A stretch of 64,000 nt of DNA from Triatoma infestans (GCA_011037195.1 JAAEAF010014506.1:43116-107115), one strand, 5' to 3'. Shown: positions 22,460 through 35,275, counted from the first letter of the stretch. Numbers and translations: made by a program. The notes: generated by a model not told the origin, from the letters alone.

Positions 22460-23445
22460 CGTTATCACTGAATCAGTTAATCGCTGAGGTAAATCATGTT
22501 AGATTTTCGAAGTTAATACATTATCTTGCGGTACCCTGGGAATTATAAAGTATTTTGTAAGAATATGAAACTTCAGAACTCAAAAATGAAAAATTATTCC
22601 AAATTCCTATCGATTGCACCACTTCAATGAAAGGATTTTTCAAATTTTTTTTTTTAAAGAATTAACAATTTTTTTTAATTCATTTTATTTTTTTAAATAC
22701 ATTAGTAATGCTTAAATTGTATATATATTAAGTATAGTGAGTGTTCGGATATGGCTAATGTAAATTGGCTGAGATTAGTGTGAATGTATTTATTAGCGCG
22801 AATGAAATTGGTTAGAGAATATGTTTTCAAAAATTGTTGGTTTTTTTTATTTGTTAAGGTAAGCAGTGTACGTATAATGAAGGCTATGGCTTCACCGTCT
22901 AATGCCCCCCTCAAAAAAAATAATACATAAGTAGGTTTATCACTTTTGTGTGAAATATTTTTTAAGAAAAATTCAATTTTGAAAGGTTTCTAGGGGACCC
23001 AGTAATGTTAAGCTTCCCTCTAAATTACCACTTCATTACAATTTATGGTACACACTGATAAAAATGTTTAATTTTTTAATTTGAAACATTAATCCGGGAA
23101 TGATTATTTAATACAGGGATTAGAGGGGAAACTGCCGTTATAGGCTTTGTTGGTTGAGATAAGTATGCTTTAATGTCCCACTCAGGTAAATATATATGTA
23201 AAACATCTGCCATCAATTTGTTTTTTTTTTTTTTTTAATGGCCAAACTAAGTATACGTTTGCAAAACATTGCAATTTTGAAGAAAATGTATTAATTAAAT
23301 TATAATATTAAGTGTACCAGGAGAAAGCTATGTGTAAATTTTTCACACTAGTATTAAAGAACATGCCATGGATGTTGGAAAGTAACAATAAGTTATAGAA
23401 GAAATTATTATAGAAGAAAAATGAATTTAGAAGAAATAATAATAA
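22460..23445. other. spacer, old repeat traces
   Basis: AT-rich. GAAACTTCAGAACTCAAAAATG near 22567 and GGACCCAGTAATG near 22995 recall badly decayed family H. No gene seen. Confidence 0.35.
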
Positions 23446-23451
23446 CTGGGA

Positions 23452-23658
23452 ATGGATTAGCTCAGTGGTAGCGCGCTGGACTAGTAATGCAGAGGTTCCG
23501 GGTTCAAATCCAGCCGTGTTAACCTTAGATTTTCTCTTTCTAGGAACCTCTACCAGCTCACTGTCCAGAGACCGGCAGTGCACTGAGAATACTCCGGGCG
23601 CTAATAAATGACCATAGATTTTATTAAATCAAATAATAATAATAATAATAATAATAAT
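23452..23658 (+). repeat. tRNA-Ala-derived SINE with (AAT)n tail
   Basis: A complete layout: GGATTAGCTCAGTGGTAG A box, CTAGTAATGC loop, CCGGGTTCAAATCCAGCC B box, body TCTAGGAACCTCTACCAGCTCACTGTCC, CCGGCAGTGCACTGAGAATACTCCGG, and an (AAT)n tail at about 23633-23658. Confidence 0.9.
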
Positions 23659-23659
23659 G

Positions 23660-24072
23660 ATTTTATAATATATAAAGACGACTTTGTATTAATATAAATG
23701 TAATATAATAATATCAAATAATTAAGATATATGAAAAACAATATAACTGTGCAAACAATATTTTGTGTAAATATATGTTGAAGTGAAACCGGATCTAGGA
23801 TTTATATATTGGAGAGATAAAAAGTATCTATATATATACGTACATATAAACAAAAAAAAAATAAAATAAAATAAAACTATATTTAGGTGTGGCTTGTTTT
23901 AAAGACAATATAGTTTATGAGTTTGTCGGCCTAACAAGGCATATTCCTTTGTAATATTAACTCTAATAATATTGTAAAAGAATTTTTTTTTTTAATAATT
24001 TTTTAAACAGGTGAATGAATGTAAAGAAATTTTAATTAAATACGAAAGGTCATTCAATGAATAAAGTGTCAA
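23660..24072. other. spacer, no gene seen
   Basis: AT-rich with TA runs. Confidence 0.45.
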
Positions 24073-24455
24073 ATGGTTACAAAATAGTTTAAATGTGATG
24101 AATTTAAATAAATTGTTGCAGAGCCCCTCAAAATATGCCTATTCGAGAAATGTATGTATGGATAAATCACGATTGTTACTCAAGATAGATAGCTATTTGC
24201 ACCACCTAATCTCAACTGTGTTCACCATATGTTAGGAGTGATATTTCGTTTCACATTACACAGGTTAACAGCTGAGAAAGAGTGCTGTCGGAGTACTTAT
24301 CCCTGTCCCAATCGGGAATTCAAACAACAGCTGGGGAAGAGAATTAGCTCAGTGGTAGCGCGCTGGACTAGCAATGCGGTGATCATAGGTTTGAGTCTAG
24401 CCGTGCTACCCTTAGATTTTATCTACCTAGGGGCCTCTACAGTTACTGTCCGATG
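24073..24455 (+). repeat. segmental duplicate E, copy 2, with SINE 5' half
   Basis: Near-identical partner of 22046-22450 in the same orientation 2 kb away. Its SINE (about 24340 on) is broken at CTGTCCGATG by the GC-rich insertion that follows; the SINE resumes at 25171. The 140-codon ORF at 24229-24651 merely crosses these repeats. Confidence 0.88.
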
Positions 24456-25170
24456 GTGGGTTGGGCTGGGGGTTCTGTGGCGTCCCATCGCCTACCCTTC
24501 GGGGTGCAATCAGTCTCTGGCTCTCCAGGTTGGGGAATCCCTCACCCCGACCAATCCTATCCTGATCCTTTCCCCTTGCAGGGTTGCCTGTAAGTGTTCT
24601 GGGTTACATTGCTTGAGGCAATGGACAGGAATCAGTAGATGGAATCTGTAGATCCATCGGGCGTGCGATCAGTCACGCTAGCTCATTAGAGTTGAAATAC
24701 TGAACTACGGGTGCAAGCACCAGTTTCCAAGCCAATTGCTTGCAATTGAGGTGGGATTTGTAGTGGCCGTGTTTTAACCAACAACTCCAATGGCCAAGGT
24801 CATGAATTGAGCGGGAGGAGACTCGCAATATAAATTAAACCCCGGTAAGCTGGAAGCGCATTAGCTGGGGGTGCGCGGTTCACCAGAGCCTGCTAGGGGG
24901 TGCCTTCCCTAGCCTCTGGGAGTGAAGAGTGACCACTTTGTGGGATCACTTTGCGCGCTGGTTGAGCGTATCTCAACTGCCCTTAAATAGGTCAAGCGGG
25001 GGTGCGCTTACGCACTTCCGCCATAGAGAGGTATTGCACTAACAGCCTCTCCATGGTGTTGACATCCCTCTCTTGTTAAACGATGCCGTTGCTTGCAATG
25101 GGGGACTGGTAAACCCGAAAGGGTAGGTAAGGTCCTTAAACTACCCCCTTCCCAGTACTAAAAGGAAAGA
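24456..25170. mobile_element. GC-rich unidentified insertion inside a SINE
   Basis: About 715 bp, clearly more GC-rich than everything nearby, lies exactly between two halves of one SINE (CTGTCCGATG | ATGGGCAGTGTTGTCTG). ATG at both junctions may be a short target duplication. It has no long ORF and contains short self-complementary patches (e.g. GGGGAATCCCTCACCCC). It may be the 5' UTR of a LINE or a non-autonomous retroposon; I do not recognise the family. Confidence 0.6.
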
Positions 25171-25285
25171 ATGGGCAGTGTTGTCTGTAACGTTGACAAC
25201 CTCTGTCCAAAGGCCGGCAGTGCACTAAGAACGCTCCGGACGCAAATTACCATAGATGCTGACGCGTCTTATATCAATAAAAAAT
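25171..25285 (+). repeat. SINE 3' half (continues 24340-24455)
   Basis: GGGCAGTGTTGTCTGTAACG, GGCCGGCAGTGCACTAAGAACGCTCCGGACGC and ACCATAGATGCTGACGCGTCTTA match the tails of the other SINE copies. Confidence 0.85.
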
Positions 25286-25865
25286 TAAATAAAACAACAG
25301 CTGTTTGCTAACTGTGAAAAAAGTAGATCTTCTAGACGGAAGTCTGTAACAATACATAAACATGAAAAAAATTAAAAAGTAACCCTTTTGATAAGTTTCA
25401 AATAGAAGTTGTTTATTGTGCTTCCAAATGTGTAAATTATGATAATTATAATTCAATATGTGTTACTTTAGAGAAACTGTCGTAAAAATAATTTCTTTCT
25501 TATCATTTAACTCACACTATATTTTTATATATTTCCTTTATTTATATGTATTTTTTTTTATTCTGTTTTTTTATTAAGCAACTGTTATAATAAAGGAAGA
25601 CAAAAGGGATATGTGAGCTAGAATTATTTCGATTTCCTTTTATGGTCACATCGTTTGACAGTTCGGTTGGTTAGTAATGGTATGATTATTTTAATTAATT
25701 TATTTATTATATAAATTTTATAACAAGGTACCGAAATCGGATATTCCTTTAAAAGTAACTTTTCAATATTTCTAACATCATTAGCAAGATTTAAGGTTGA
25801 CATTGTCAGAGTGATAGCTTTTTTTTTTTTTATAGATTCTGTCTATTTTAGAGGCTATATTATAT
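25286..25865. other. spacer, no gene seen
   Basis: AT-rich, with T-runs. Confidence 0.45.
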
Positions 25866-25869
25866 CAAA

Positions 25870-26540
25870 TTTACCATATAATTTATCAAACTTGTCAGAG
25901 TGGGTGTACTGCAAGGTAGCATCCTAGAACCGATACTATACACAATACACACTGTAGATATCCCAATCCATTCTGAAACAGTTATTTCCTCCTTCGCAGA
26001 CGAGAAACAGTCATCCTTTCTATCCATAATGACTAAATGATATCCTAAAGACATCTGCATAAGCTTCTTTCATGATCTTTTGAATCATGTTTCAAATATT
26101 GGAGAATCAAATTTAATGAGAACAAAAATGTCAAAAATTTTCCACCCTTCAATACATTATCTGTCCTCCTCTGAAAAAAAAAGACTTGTAACCCACATTC
26201 ACGATTCAAAAGAAAAGATTCAAATTATACGAAAGACTTTGGGACAGCAGATCAAACAAAACTCACTCTATAAAAGAAAAAAAAAGCGTTCTAACCTCCA
26301 ACGTTATGCTCCTACGTTCAGAGGAAGCGTAGAGAAGCTCTTCGGGTACCCGGACATACTGGTATAGAAGGCCAGTGAGGTACCAAGCCACCAGTAGCCG
26401 TCACCAAGCAATTTTGCCACAGTAAAATCAAATAATGGTTAATCTTTCGACCGAACATTCTCTAACAAACCTGCCCGACGCCTGAAATGTCAATGGCCAC
26501 GAGATTTGTTCGCAATAGAGAAGGAAAATTGATAACATTT
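25870..26540 (+). pseudogene. Jockey-like LINE reverse transcriptase fragment
   Basis: With frameshifts the plus strand reads GVLQGSILEPILYTIHTVDI, PIHSETVISSFADE, then YWRIKFNENKNV and a distal CQWPRDLF. These match RT motif B (GVPQGSVLGP), the catalytic FADD (here FADE) and the K-x-N thumb region of Jockey-type LINEs, plus their C-terminal RQWPRDL. The third residue of the DD pair is changed (D to E) and the frame is broken several times. No RNase H domain. Confidence 0.75.
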
Positions 26541-26544
26541 AACG

Positions 26545-27550
26545 GGGAGTACTACTGTATGTTGTTTCTCCTCTATTTTATATATATATCTATATATATT
26601 ACTTTCTCTTACACTAGTAAGAAAAAGTAAAGAAGACTGGTTAAAAATTAAAAATACTGAGTGCATTCCATCTTATTTCCGCATTGAAACTTGGAATGAT
26701 TAGAATATTTTGTATCTACTCTTTATTCCAACCGTACATCATACTTTCCCCTATATTTGACCCTTCAACTACTAATATATTTCTGACTATTATAATAAAA
26801 CCTATTCGAATTATTTTAAATTTTTATGCAGAAGGTTCAAGAAGAGCATAAAGGTGTGTAGTAAGTAGGTATACCTTTGTTGGATATTGTTTTCAGCTGG
26901 TTTAAGTATATATATATTTGTTAAGAGAAGTGTGTACATAGGTATTTACTGGCTCGTGTATCCCTAACAATACAGATGTTATTTGAAGACAGAAGGTTTC
27001 TACCATTTATTCAAAAACATATTTCTTCCAGTCGTCAATGTGGAGCAGTGCCACCACTCGTCCTATATATATAACTAACTCTAATCCTATAATTTGGCCC
27101 GATCTCCTCAAACATCTGCCCCCTTCATCCTATTGTATAGACTTGTTTTTGCTTTTTACCCACTCTACATCTTATAAGAAGAGGGCGTGCACCCCTTTCT
27201 TTCACTTTGGTGAATATAACAATTGAAAGTAAAAACTCCCTTCTTAATATTTAATATGGTAGTACTTATTCTTTTCATTATATATATATATAATATAATG
27301 GAGAAGTATGTGCAAATGTACTCGGCGATGTTCATGGAAGTGCCAAACCGTTAATCCTTAACACGTTCTTCACTGATTATTTCCTTTTTAATCTATCTTT
27401 CATTTCAATTTACACTTCCGCTTAATATTCTCCATCCGAAATTCAAATAAGCCAAGAATTTTCGCCATTTTTTTTTTTTTTCTATTTTCCAGCAACTTCA
27501 CCCTTAAGAGTCAACGATTGTGAGCAAACAATTACCAAATAATATATGTA
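26545..27550. other. spacer, no gene seen
   Basis: AT-rich with (TA)n tracts near 26580 and 27283. Confidence 0.45.
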
Positions 27551-27552
27551 GC

Positions 27553-28096
27553 GAAAAAAAAAAACTGGTGTGACACACTCACACAACAATTTTCTCTTAC
27601 CCCAGTTCACAAAATTATAATTGACAAATTTTATAGTTTGTGTACCAAATTTAATGAAATTCGTCGAAAATTGAGAAAACTGTTCAAGAAAAAGCACACT
27701 TCCGGTTTACTAATTTCCTTGAAACTTGGAAATTTGGCACATCTATTTAAATTTGTAATTAATTTTGTTTGGATGGTAGAATTGTATAATAATCAATTAT
27801 GATAGCACTTTAGCGAACAAACATAACCCCACCCCTTCCCTAAAAGTGCAATAAAATGAATTTTCCCCAGAGAAATGTTTTAAATTAAAGTTGTAGATCT
27901 TTGTATGGTTAATACGGAGTTTCAAAAAAAAAATCAATTGGAGCAATTTTTTAGAAAATTGTGAAAAAGTGAAAAAAAATCATTTAGTAAAGTGGTAAAG
28001 TAAACGCACTTCCGGTTATCCGATTGTTTTCAAACTCCGATTTTTTCTTTTTTTTTTTTACTTTACCAGGAGTAAGAGAAAGTAAAAAAAAAAAAC
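27553..28096 (+). repeat. family H copy, short form
   Basis: A-run then CTGGTGTGACACACTCACACAAC, core with CACACTTCCGGTTTAC and CGCACTTCCGGTTATCC, and 3' end AGGAGTAAGAGAAAGT followed by an A-run. It has fewer core units than neighbouring copies. Confidence 0.8.
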
Positions 28097-28466
28097 TATT
28101 AGTCTGCAAGTAACAAATAATTGAATTCAATACGTAAATATTATTTATTTTTTAAAAATTAAAAAAATAATGCATAATCTAAAGGCCTTTTTGACTTATA
28201 AGATCTAGAATCTAAACAAATGATCTAGGATCTTCAGAAATGTTTAAGAGGAATGACCCTGAAAAAAAAAACCCGACACCTCTTATTGGACAAGTTCAAA
28301 CATGCGTCTATTATAAATTTGTCAACCAAAATGTCATCTAGATCACACGTTTCAGATTTTCAAACATTATAACAAATAGATTATTGTGATCCGCAATATT
28401 AAAAAAAATTATATAAATAAATGTAAATCATGATAAAGCGAATATTGCTGTTAGTAACATTATATT

Positions 28467-29255
28467 TAAAAAAATCTGGTGTGAAACACTCACACAACTT
28501 TCTCTTACTCCAGTTCTCAAAATGATGATTGACGAAATTTTATAGTTTGTGTATCAAAATTTAATGAAATTCGTCGAAAACTGAAAAAAACTGATCACTA
28601 AAAGCGCACTTCCGGTTTACTAATTTTCTTGAAACTCGGAATTTCAACCATCTATTTATTTCTAACTAATTATGTTTGGATGATAGAATTGTATAATCAA
28701 CTAGGATAGCACTTTGATGAAAATCTGACCCCACCCCTCCCCTAAAAGTGCCCATAAAAGAACTTTCCCAGAGAAATGTTTTAGATAAAACTTGTAGATC
28801 TTTGCATGTTTAGTTTATATACGAAGTTTCAAAAAAATCGTCCGAGCCATTTTTGAGAAAATTGCGAAAAAGTGAATAAATCATTCAGTAAAGTTGTAAA
28901 GTAAACGCACTTCCGGTTATCCGATTTTTTTGAAACTCGGAATTTCAACAACATACTTAATTCTAATTAACATTATTTAGATGACAGAATTGCCTAATAA
29001 ACTGAAATAGGCACTTTAGATGGAAACCTAACCCCACCCCTCCCCCAAAAGTGGCCTTCAATACATTTTCCCGGAGAAATGTTTCAAATAAAAGTTGTAG
29101 GTCTTTGTATGTGTGGTTGATGTGTGAAGTTTAATGAAAATCGTCGGAGCCATTTTTGAGAAAATTGCAAAAAAGTAAAAATCCAACTAGTAAAGTGGTA
29201 CTTCCGGTTGAGGAATTTTGATAGATAATGTAAGAGAAAGTAAAAATGTGACATC
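28467..29255 (+). repeat. family H copy with three core boundaries
   Basis: The 5' hairpin GTGTGA(28479-28484)/TCACAC(28490-28495) is followed by ACTTTCTCTTACTCC (28497-28511). ACTTCCGG marks recur near 28608, 28910 and 29208 (spacing about 300). It ends GTAAGAGAAAGT; the 3' hairpin half and the segment before it are deleted. Confidence 0.85.
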
Positions 29256-29319
29256 ATTAAATTTTACTTATTTGTCCTCATATAAATATAAAGATGGTGG
29301 GGGGGAGGGGTGACAAGGC

Positions 29320-29625
29320 AGATAGAACAATGATTACACTGTAGTCCAGAAGAGAGTGCCAATAGTATTAAACCAACCCCATATAACATTTGGATTTTAA
29401 CGCCACAAAAACCCACGTAGAACTTCTGAAAATAACTTTTTTCGAAAAAATGATTCAAATAAAAATTCTAAGTATTTATGTGTATATAAATACATAGTTT
29501 AAAGAAGATCGTTTTCGGTAGAAAAAAAAAAAACTGACAATAAAGTGGAACTTCCGGTTGATGGAATTTGATCTCAAAACCTTATTGTCAACTTCCTCTT
29601 ACACAGAAGAAGTAAGAGAAAGTTA
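29320..29625 (+). repeat. family H, diverged copy
   Basis: GTAGTCCAGAAG..., AACTTCCGGTTGATGG and CAACTTCCTCTTACACAGAAGAAGTAAGAGAAAGT match the 3' part. The same variant occurs at 52795-53195. Confidence 0.65.
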
Positions 29626-30540
29626 AAAAAAAAAAAAAAACAGAAAAATGTAATAGAAAATTAAATATAATTTCAAAAATTTATACAAAACTGTTAAAAA
29701 TTAAAGAAAGTATTTAAAGGGGAATTCCAAGAATAGAGGAATAGAGTGGGGGAAACCATTTATGGTATGCGACTTAAGATATGTCTGTCAGTATGTTTGT
29801 TGTAACAATTTAAAAAGCTGAAGTAAATTATAGCTAATGTCATTTTCTTGTATCTGTTTGTAAACAGACATTATTAGTTCATTAGAGATAAACATCGCTG
29901 TTATATTATTCTACTATATATTATTATCATCTGTACAATTTGTTTTTACTTTTATTGATTATAATCTATACTTTTTAATTGACTTATATAACAATGTCAA
30001 ATTAACAATAAATGAATAATTCAAATTCTATATATGAATAGGTTAAACCTTATTAATGTATTATGTGTAATGGCGTCGAAGATTATTTGAAACCACCAAG
30101 GGATTGAAACAATGGTGTTTATTTCCCCATCTTATTTGGACACATGGTGGATGAGAGAGTAATTTAGGAAATGCAAAAGAATGGGATGTGCCAACTGGAA
30201 ATGATAATAATCTCTGTATATTATTTTTCGCAGACAACCAAGAAAAAAAGTGTACCATGAAATGATGATGAACAAGTTGAAGAATTACGAAAGGACGAGG
30301 AGAGATTGAGGATTAATTACAGCAAAACTGAATACATGGTTAATAGAGGGCAATGAAGAAAAGGAATTTATTTATTTAAAAGCAGTAACGCTGTAAGAAG
30401 AAGGTTAAACTATTATGAAATGGGTTCCATTTTTGGAAGAAACGGCGGGAAGTTGTGGAGAAGTGGTACAAAGGACATGTGAACGAGTCTGCAAAGCAGT
30501 ACACTGTAGAGTAAGCCTATAGCGATAGATATATATTTTT

Positions 30541-30912
30541 GTTGTGGTGGTTGGTTCCGCAGAGCTGGAAAGCATCAGAGAGACATTTTCCGTGTAGCCT
30601 GCTTCGTTTTGTGGTCATCGACCGTTTTCGGTGCGTTCGCCTATCTTCAGGTTGCATTTTTCAGACAGTATGACAACACAGGACTTGCACAGAGCAAAAT
30701 TTGGTTTACACACTGACTGTGTGTTTTTAACTGTCAGAACTGTGTTTTAACTGTTTTAAAAACACCAGTCAGTGTGTAAACTAAATTTGCTCTGTGCAAG
30801 TCTGTATTGTCACACTGTCTGAAAAACGCATCCTGAAGATGGGCGAATGCCCCGAAAACGGTCGATGACCACAAAATGAAGCACAGGCTACCACGGAAAA
30901 TGTCTCTGATAT
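30541..30912. mobile_element. fold-back element family P, compact palindrome
   Basis: The left arm 30573-30718 and right arm 30767-30912 are inverted copies with a 48 bp centre. Outer left GTTGTGGTGGTTGGTTCCGC is again present only on one side. The right arm carries CCTGAAGATGGGCG, a hairpin and CGAAAACGG as at 18.7 kb. Confidence 0.85.
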
Positions 30913-32582
30913 ATATATATTGTAATGTTATGTATAATTGGGGGGGTTTTAAAATAGAAATTCAGAATAGTAAATAATTATAAATTTTAATTTATCTCTT
31001 CTCTAAAGGGATCTCGTGAGGTCTGTGTTCATCTGGATTGATTAAAGGATAAAAATAATTAGAAAATAACCATATAAAAGAAATACATATAATTACACAA
31101 TTTAGACTATAAATAAGATCTTATTCCTTAAATAATAGTAAAAAATACTTAAACAGTAACTATATTAATTTGTACAACTTACAATATTTAAGGGTTTTTA
31201 AGCAGAAGGTTGGGCGTTAACTCTCGTATAAGGAACACTACGACACTCTTTTATAAATTTTCACTGAGCAGAGTTTTCTTCACCACAACAATTCTGATCT
31301 CTCCTAATTGAGGTTCTCTATATATATATGATCCCTCCTCCATTAAAGGGAGAAAGAAAGGGAAATTCCCTTTTCTTGTAGTACAGGTATTTTACCCTTC
31401 TAACTGTTCCTATTGTTTCTCCCAACCTTCTAAAAACCCAGTCTTGGACTTACACTAAGTAAACAACCAATATTACCTAGAATATTAACTAATATATTTC
31501 TCTTAATTCTAAAATAATTTATATTTCTTCCCAAAGGTCTACACATTACAATATATATATATTTTTAAAGTATCTTTTATCTCTCCTTTATTGGGGTTGA
31601 AACATGAACATCCATTCAGAGAACCTGTGCAAAATGATTAACACAAACTGATTTTTACCAAATCCATATTATCAGATGTTGTGATGATGATGGTACCCTA
31701 AAATAGTTTTACCAAGTTTGAACTTCTTGCTATTTTCCTATTTTTGAAGTATTTTGTTCATTCACACACACACACACAAACTATTCGCTAAAAAAAACTA
31801 CTTTTTACATACTCAGAAGAACTGAAAACTTGTATTTCTATTGAATACTCGATGATATAGAAAATTTGACACGATTACAATACTTCCTTCCTCTTTCCTA
31901 CCAACAGTAATAGAAAATAACACAGAAAAATTTGTCAATATTATATTCAATAATAATTGAATTAAGGTTAGATAAGTTCGTGTAATACAATAGAAACTTT
32001 AATCTTCCAACAGTGAAATAAAAACAGAAAATGCCGTAGGTGTAAAATTTAGTTCGTTCAATAGTGACAATATGAGTCGGTTATAAAAACAAAAATACAA
32101 AAAAAAAAAAACAAAAGAAAAAAGAAAAGTACGATAAGAAAACTCTTTAAACTGGGAGCCATTGTAGAGAGTGTGTGTGTGTGTATATAGTGGAGAAGAA
32201 ACATGTCTAGACGTGTTCATTCAGCTGAGCGAATCCCACGGCCAGCTGGTTACTGCTAAACAATCTACACTATATAACCTCTCTCCACTATCTTTTTATA
32301 TAACTATAGTTCTGTTAATTTTTCACACGAATACAACACTTCTTGGTTTTTATTTATTTATTTATTTCCTTTATTAATCAAGATAAACTTATGCCTAGGA
32401 TTGGTAAATTTATTTTTTTAAAAACTGTGTGTCCATTCATTGTGCAAATTAAGATAAACATTATTGTTTTTATTTAATGTTTTTATAAAGAAGGTTTCAT
32501 TATAAACAGGTTATGTACTTTACAACTTATAAAATAGAATCATTTTTTTTTTTTTTCTTGTTACTTCTTGATTTTTACTTTC
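30913..32582. other. spacer, no gene established
   Basis: AT-rich with CA/GT microsatellites (31763-31778, 32171-32184). A 34-codon minus ORF (32162-32058) begins MAPSLKSFLIVLFFF in a good start context and is hydrophobic; it is noted in the findings as a weak signal-peptide candidate. Confidence 0.35.
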
Positions 32583-33580
32583 ACTTACTCTTTAGTAAGA
32601 GGAAGTATTGTAATTGTGTCAAAAATTCGATATCCAGTTTTCACAGGAAATATCCGTTTTCAGGTCCCCTGAGTCCAAAGAAGTGGTTTTTAGCAAATAG
32701 TTTGTGTGTGTGAACAGCATAGCTCAAAAACGAAAAAACCATAGAAAGTTGTAACTTGAAATTCCGTTTAGGTATCACCATGGCATCTGACAGTGGGTCA
32801 TCTGTCAAAATTCCTCAACCGGAAGTATCACTTTACTAGTAGGTTTTTATACATTTTTGCGTTTTTCTCAAAAATGGCTCCAACGATTTTCTTCAAACTT
32901 GGTATATGGACTACACATACAAAGAGCTACAACATTTATTTGAAACATTTCTCTGGGAAAATTCATTTAAGGGCAGTTATAGTGGAAGCGTGGGGGTTAG
33001 GTTTTCATCTAAAGTGCTATTTCAGTTATTTAAACAATTCTATCATCTAAATAATGTTAATTAGAACTGAATATGCTGTTGAAATTCCGAGTTTGAAAAA
33101 AAAAACGGATAACCGGAAGTGCGTTTACTTTCACTTTCCACTTTATTAAAGGATTTTTTGTTTTTTCACTTTTTCACGATTTTCTCAAAAATGGTTCCGA
33201 CGATTTTCTTGAAACTTCTTATATAAACTAAACATATAAAAATCTACAACATTTATTTAAAACATTTCTCTGGGAAAATTCATTTTAGTGCACTTTTAGG
33301 GGAGTGGTGGGGTTATGTTTTCCCTAAAGTGCTATATCATAGTTGATTATATAATTCTATCATCCAAACAAAATTAATTAGAAATAAATAGATGGCCAAA
33401 ATTCCGAGTTTCAAGGAAATTAGTAAACCGGAAGTGTGCTTTTACTGAACAGGTGTTTCCGTTTTCGACGAATTTCATTAAATTTGGTACTCAAACTATA
33501 AAATTTGTCAATTATAATTTTGAGAACTGGAGTAAGAGAAAGTTGTGTACGTAAGTGTTTCACACCAGATTTTTTTTTTT
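32583..33580 (-). repeat. family H copy, near full length
   Basis: In reverse: ends TAGTAAGAGGAAGTATTG (32599 on), CCGGAAGT marks near 32820, 33116 and 33430 (about 300 apart), then GGAGTAAGAGAAAGTTGTG and GTGTTTCACACCAGATTTTTTTT. The plus ORFs here only reflect the core units. Confidence 0.88.
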
Positions 33581-33584
33581 TTAA

Positions 33585-34890
33585 TTTTTTTTTTTGGCCA
33601 TACATCCTAAAACAAAATATTCTAAGGAATATATTAATGACTCTATCAGCCAATTAATTATTTATCAAACTTGATAAAAAAATAAATGCCTCTATTCTTA
33701 ATAAGATTGCCGTCAAAAATATCACCGACCACAGGAGAAATGAATCAAACTCTTTCAAATAATTAGGTTCTTAAAAAGAAAAAAAAATAAGATTAATTTT
33801 TTTAATCAAAGTGTTTTTTTTATATATATTTAAATAGTAATAGACTAATTAGCATTTTATTCAATTTGTAATAAGATGTGTTATCTATAAAGCGGTACAG
33901 ATCAAACACTGGCCACAATTTCTTTTAAGAGATAAATTTTTTGCTAAATGCAAATTATTAGAGAATTAATAAATAAATTTCAGATATTATAATCCTCATT
34001 TATGTAGAATACATACATATATATATACTTTAAAGATAACTTCACGATGTTTTAAATTTATTTTTATTTATTTTAACTATTTATTATTTATTTTATATAA
34101 TTTTTTTTTCAAAGTAAGAACAAGTAATGAAGGGGTCGATGTTCTCTTTAGAAAACCTCTTTGCCAAATTGGCAGCGAGGTATATATAATACTTATAACC
34201 TTGTTTCGTTCGACGATTTGGTTATTTTTATTTAGTTAGGGTATATATGCCCTTGGCATAAGCAATATATACTAGGAGAAGGCTTTAAGAAGATTGTATT
34301 TATCCCTTTAGATTGTAATCCATTCTAACTACTATATATGTAAATTAGGTAGAGAGAGAGAGTGTGTGTAAGAGAGAAATTGAAACAGAGGACTGTGTGT
34401 GAGTCACTGTTGAAATGATGAACGGGAGGATTATACATTGTTGTTTATATTGTTAAGAGGTGTAAACAATAAAATCAAAATACAATTTTGTATAGTATTG
34501 ATATTTGCTCTAAGTTACTTCAGTCTCACCAGCGCCCGCTCTAGCGGTTACGTCGCTCCGGACAAAAACACAAATTGCCACTCCTTAAGAATATATATAT
34601 ATATATATATATTTTTTTAAGCTAGTCTATGAATGTTTGAAACACAAGCTGAAGCAACGCTTTGCTCGCGTGCTAATGCTATTCTGTTCAGAGAAGTATA
34701 TAGGCATGTCTAAACAAGTTCAAATATAGTCCTTCACAAATTCTGCTTTAATTTTTCAATAATAGTGTAAATTATTTTTAGCTTTTAGACATAATACAAA
34801 TACGCTTATGCAACGTAAATTTTTAGTGAATGAAATAATCGATCGGTGAAATTTTCTATTAATTGAGTATTTAACACATCAATATTTTTC
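33585..34890. other. spacer, no gene seen
   Basis: AT-rich with (TA)n at 34593-34612. Confidence 0.45.
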
Positions 34891-34899
34891 TCACACATA

Positions 34900-35275
34900 C
34901 AGCCAAGCATAGAACTGTGGGGTTCAGCCAAGCGTTCCAACCTCAACCGCATCCAATCCCTCCCTACAATCCAAGATCCTTCGAATAATAATAGTTAACG
35001 CTCCTAGTTATGTTTCCAATCAAATCATCCACATTGATCTAAAAATTCCTTTCCTATACCACAAGTAATTAATGTCAGATATAAGAAATTCCACAGTACC
35101 CTATCCTCACACCCTAATTCTCTAGTCCGACGCCTCTCATATCGCACTCTGCCCCACAACCCTCCTAGACGGTTTAAACGCCAATGGCCTCGCGACATCC
35201 TCTCCAGTGTCAGTGCTAGTGACAGTGAGTGGACAAAAGTTGATTGGAGTGCTACCACTGGGTAGTTTCTCAACT
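34900..35275 (+). pseudogene. Jockey-like LINE C-terminus
   Basis: The plus strand reads IELWGSAKRSNLNRIQSL, then (other frames) INVRYKKFHSTLSSHPNSL, VRRLSYRTLPHNPPRRFKRQ, WPRDILSS. This is the usual C-terminus of Jockey-type ORF2 (YGxxLWGxAKxSNxxRIQ ... HPN ... RxWPRDL). 5' truncated, with frameshifts. Confidence 0.78.

Noticed and set aside
24229..24651. 140-codon plus-strand ORF
   Set aside because: It crosses duplicate E, a SINE head and the GC-rich insert; three unrelated sources make a single gene unlikely.
32583..33050. ORFs with SSFHRKYPF and LNRKYHFTS repeated at several loci
   Set aside because: The recurring peptides are translations of conserved family H core DNA; frames break in every copy.
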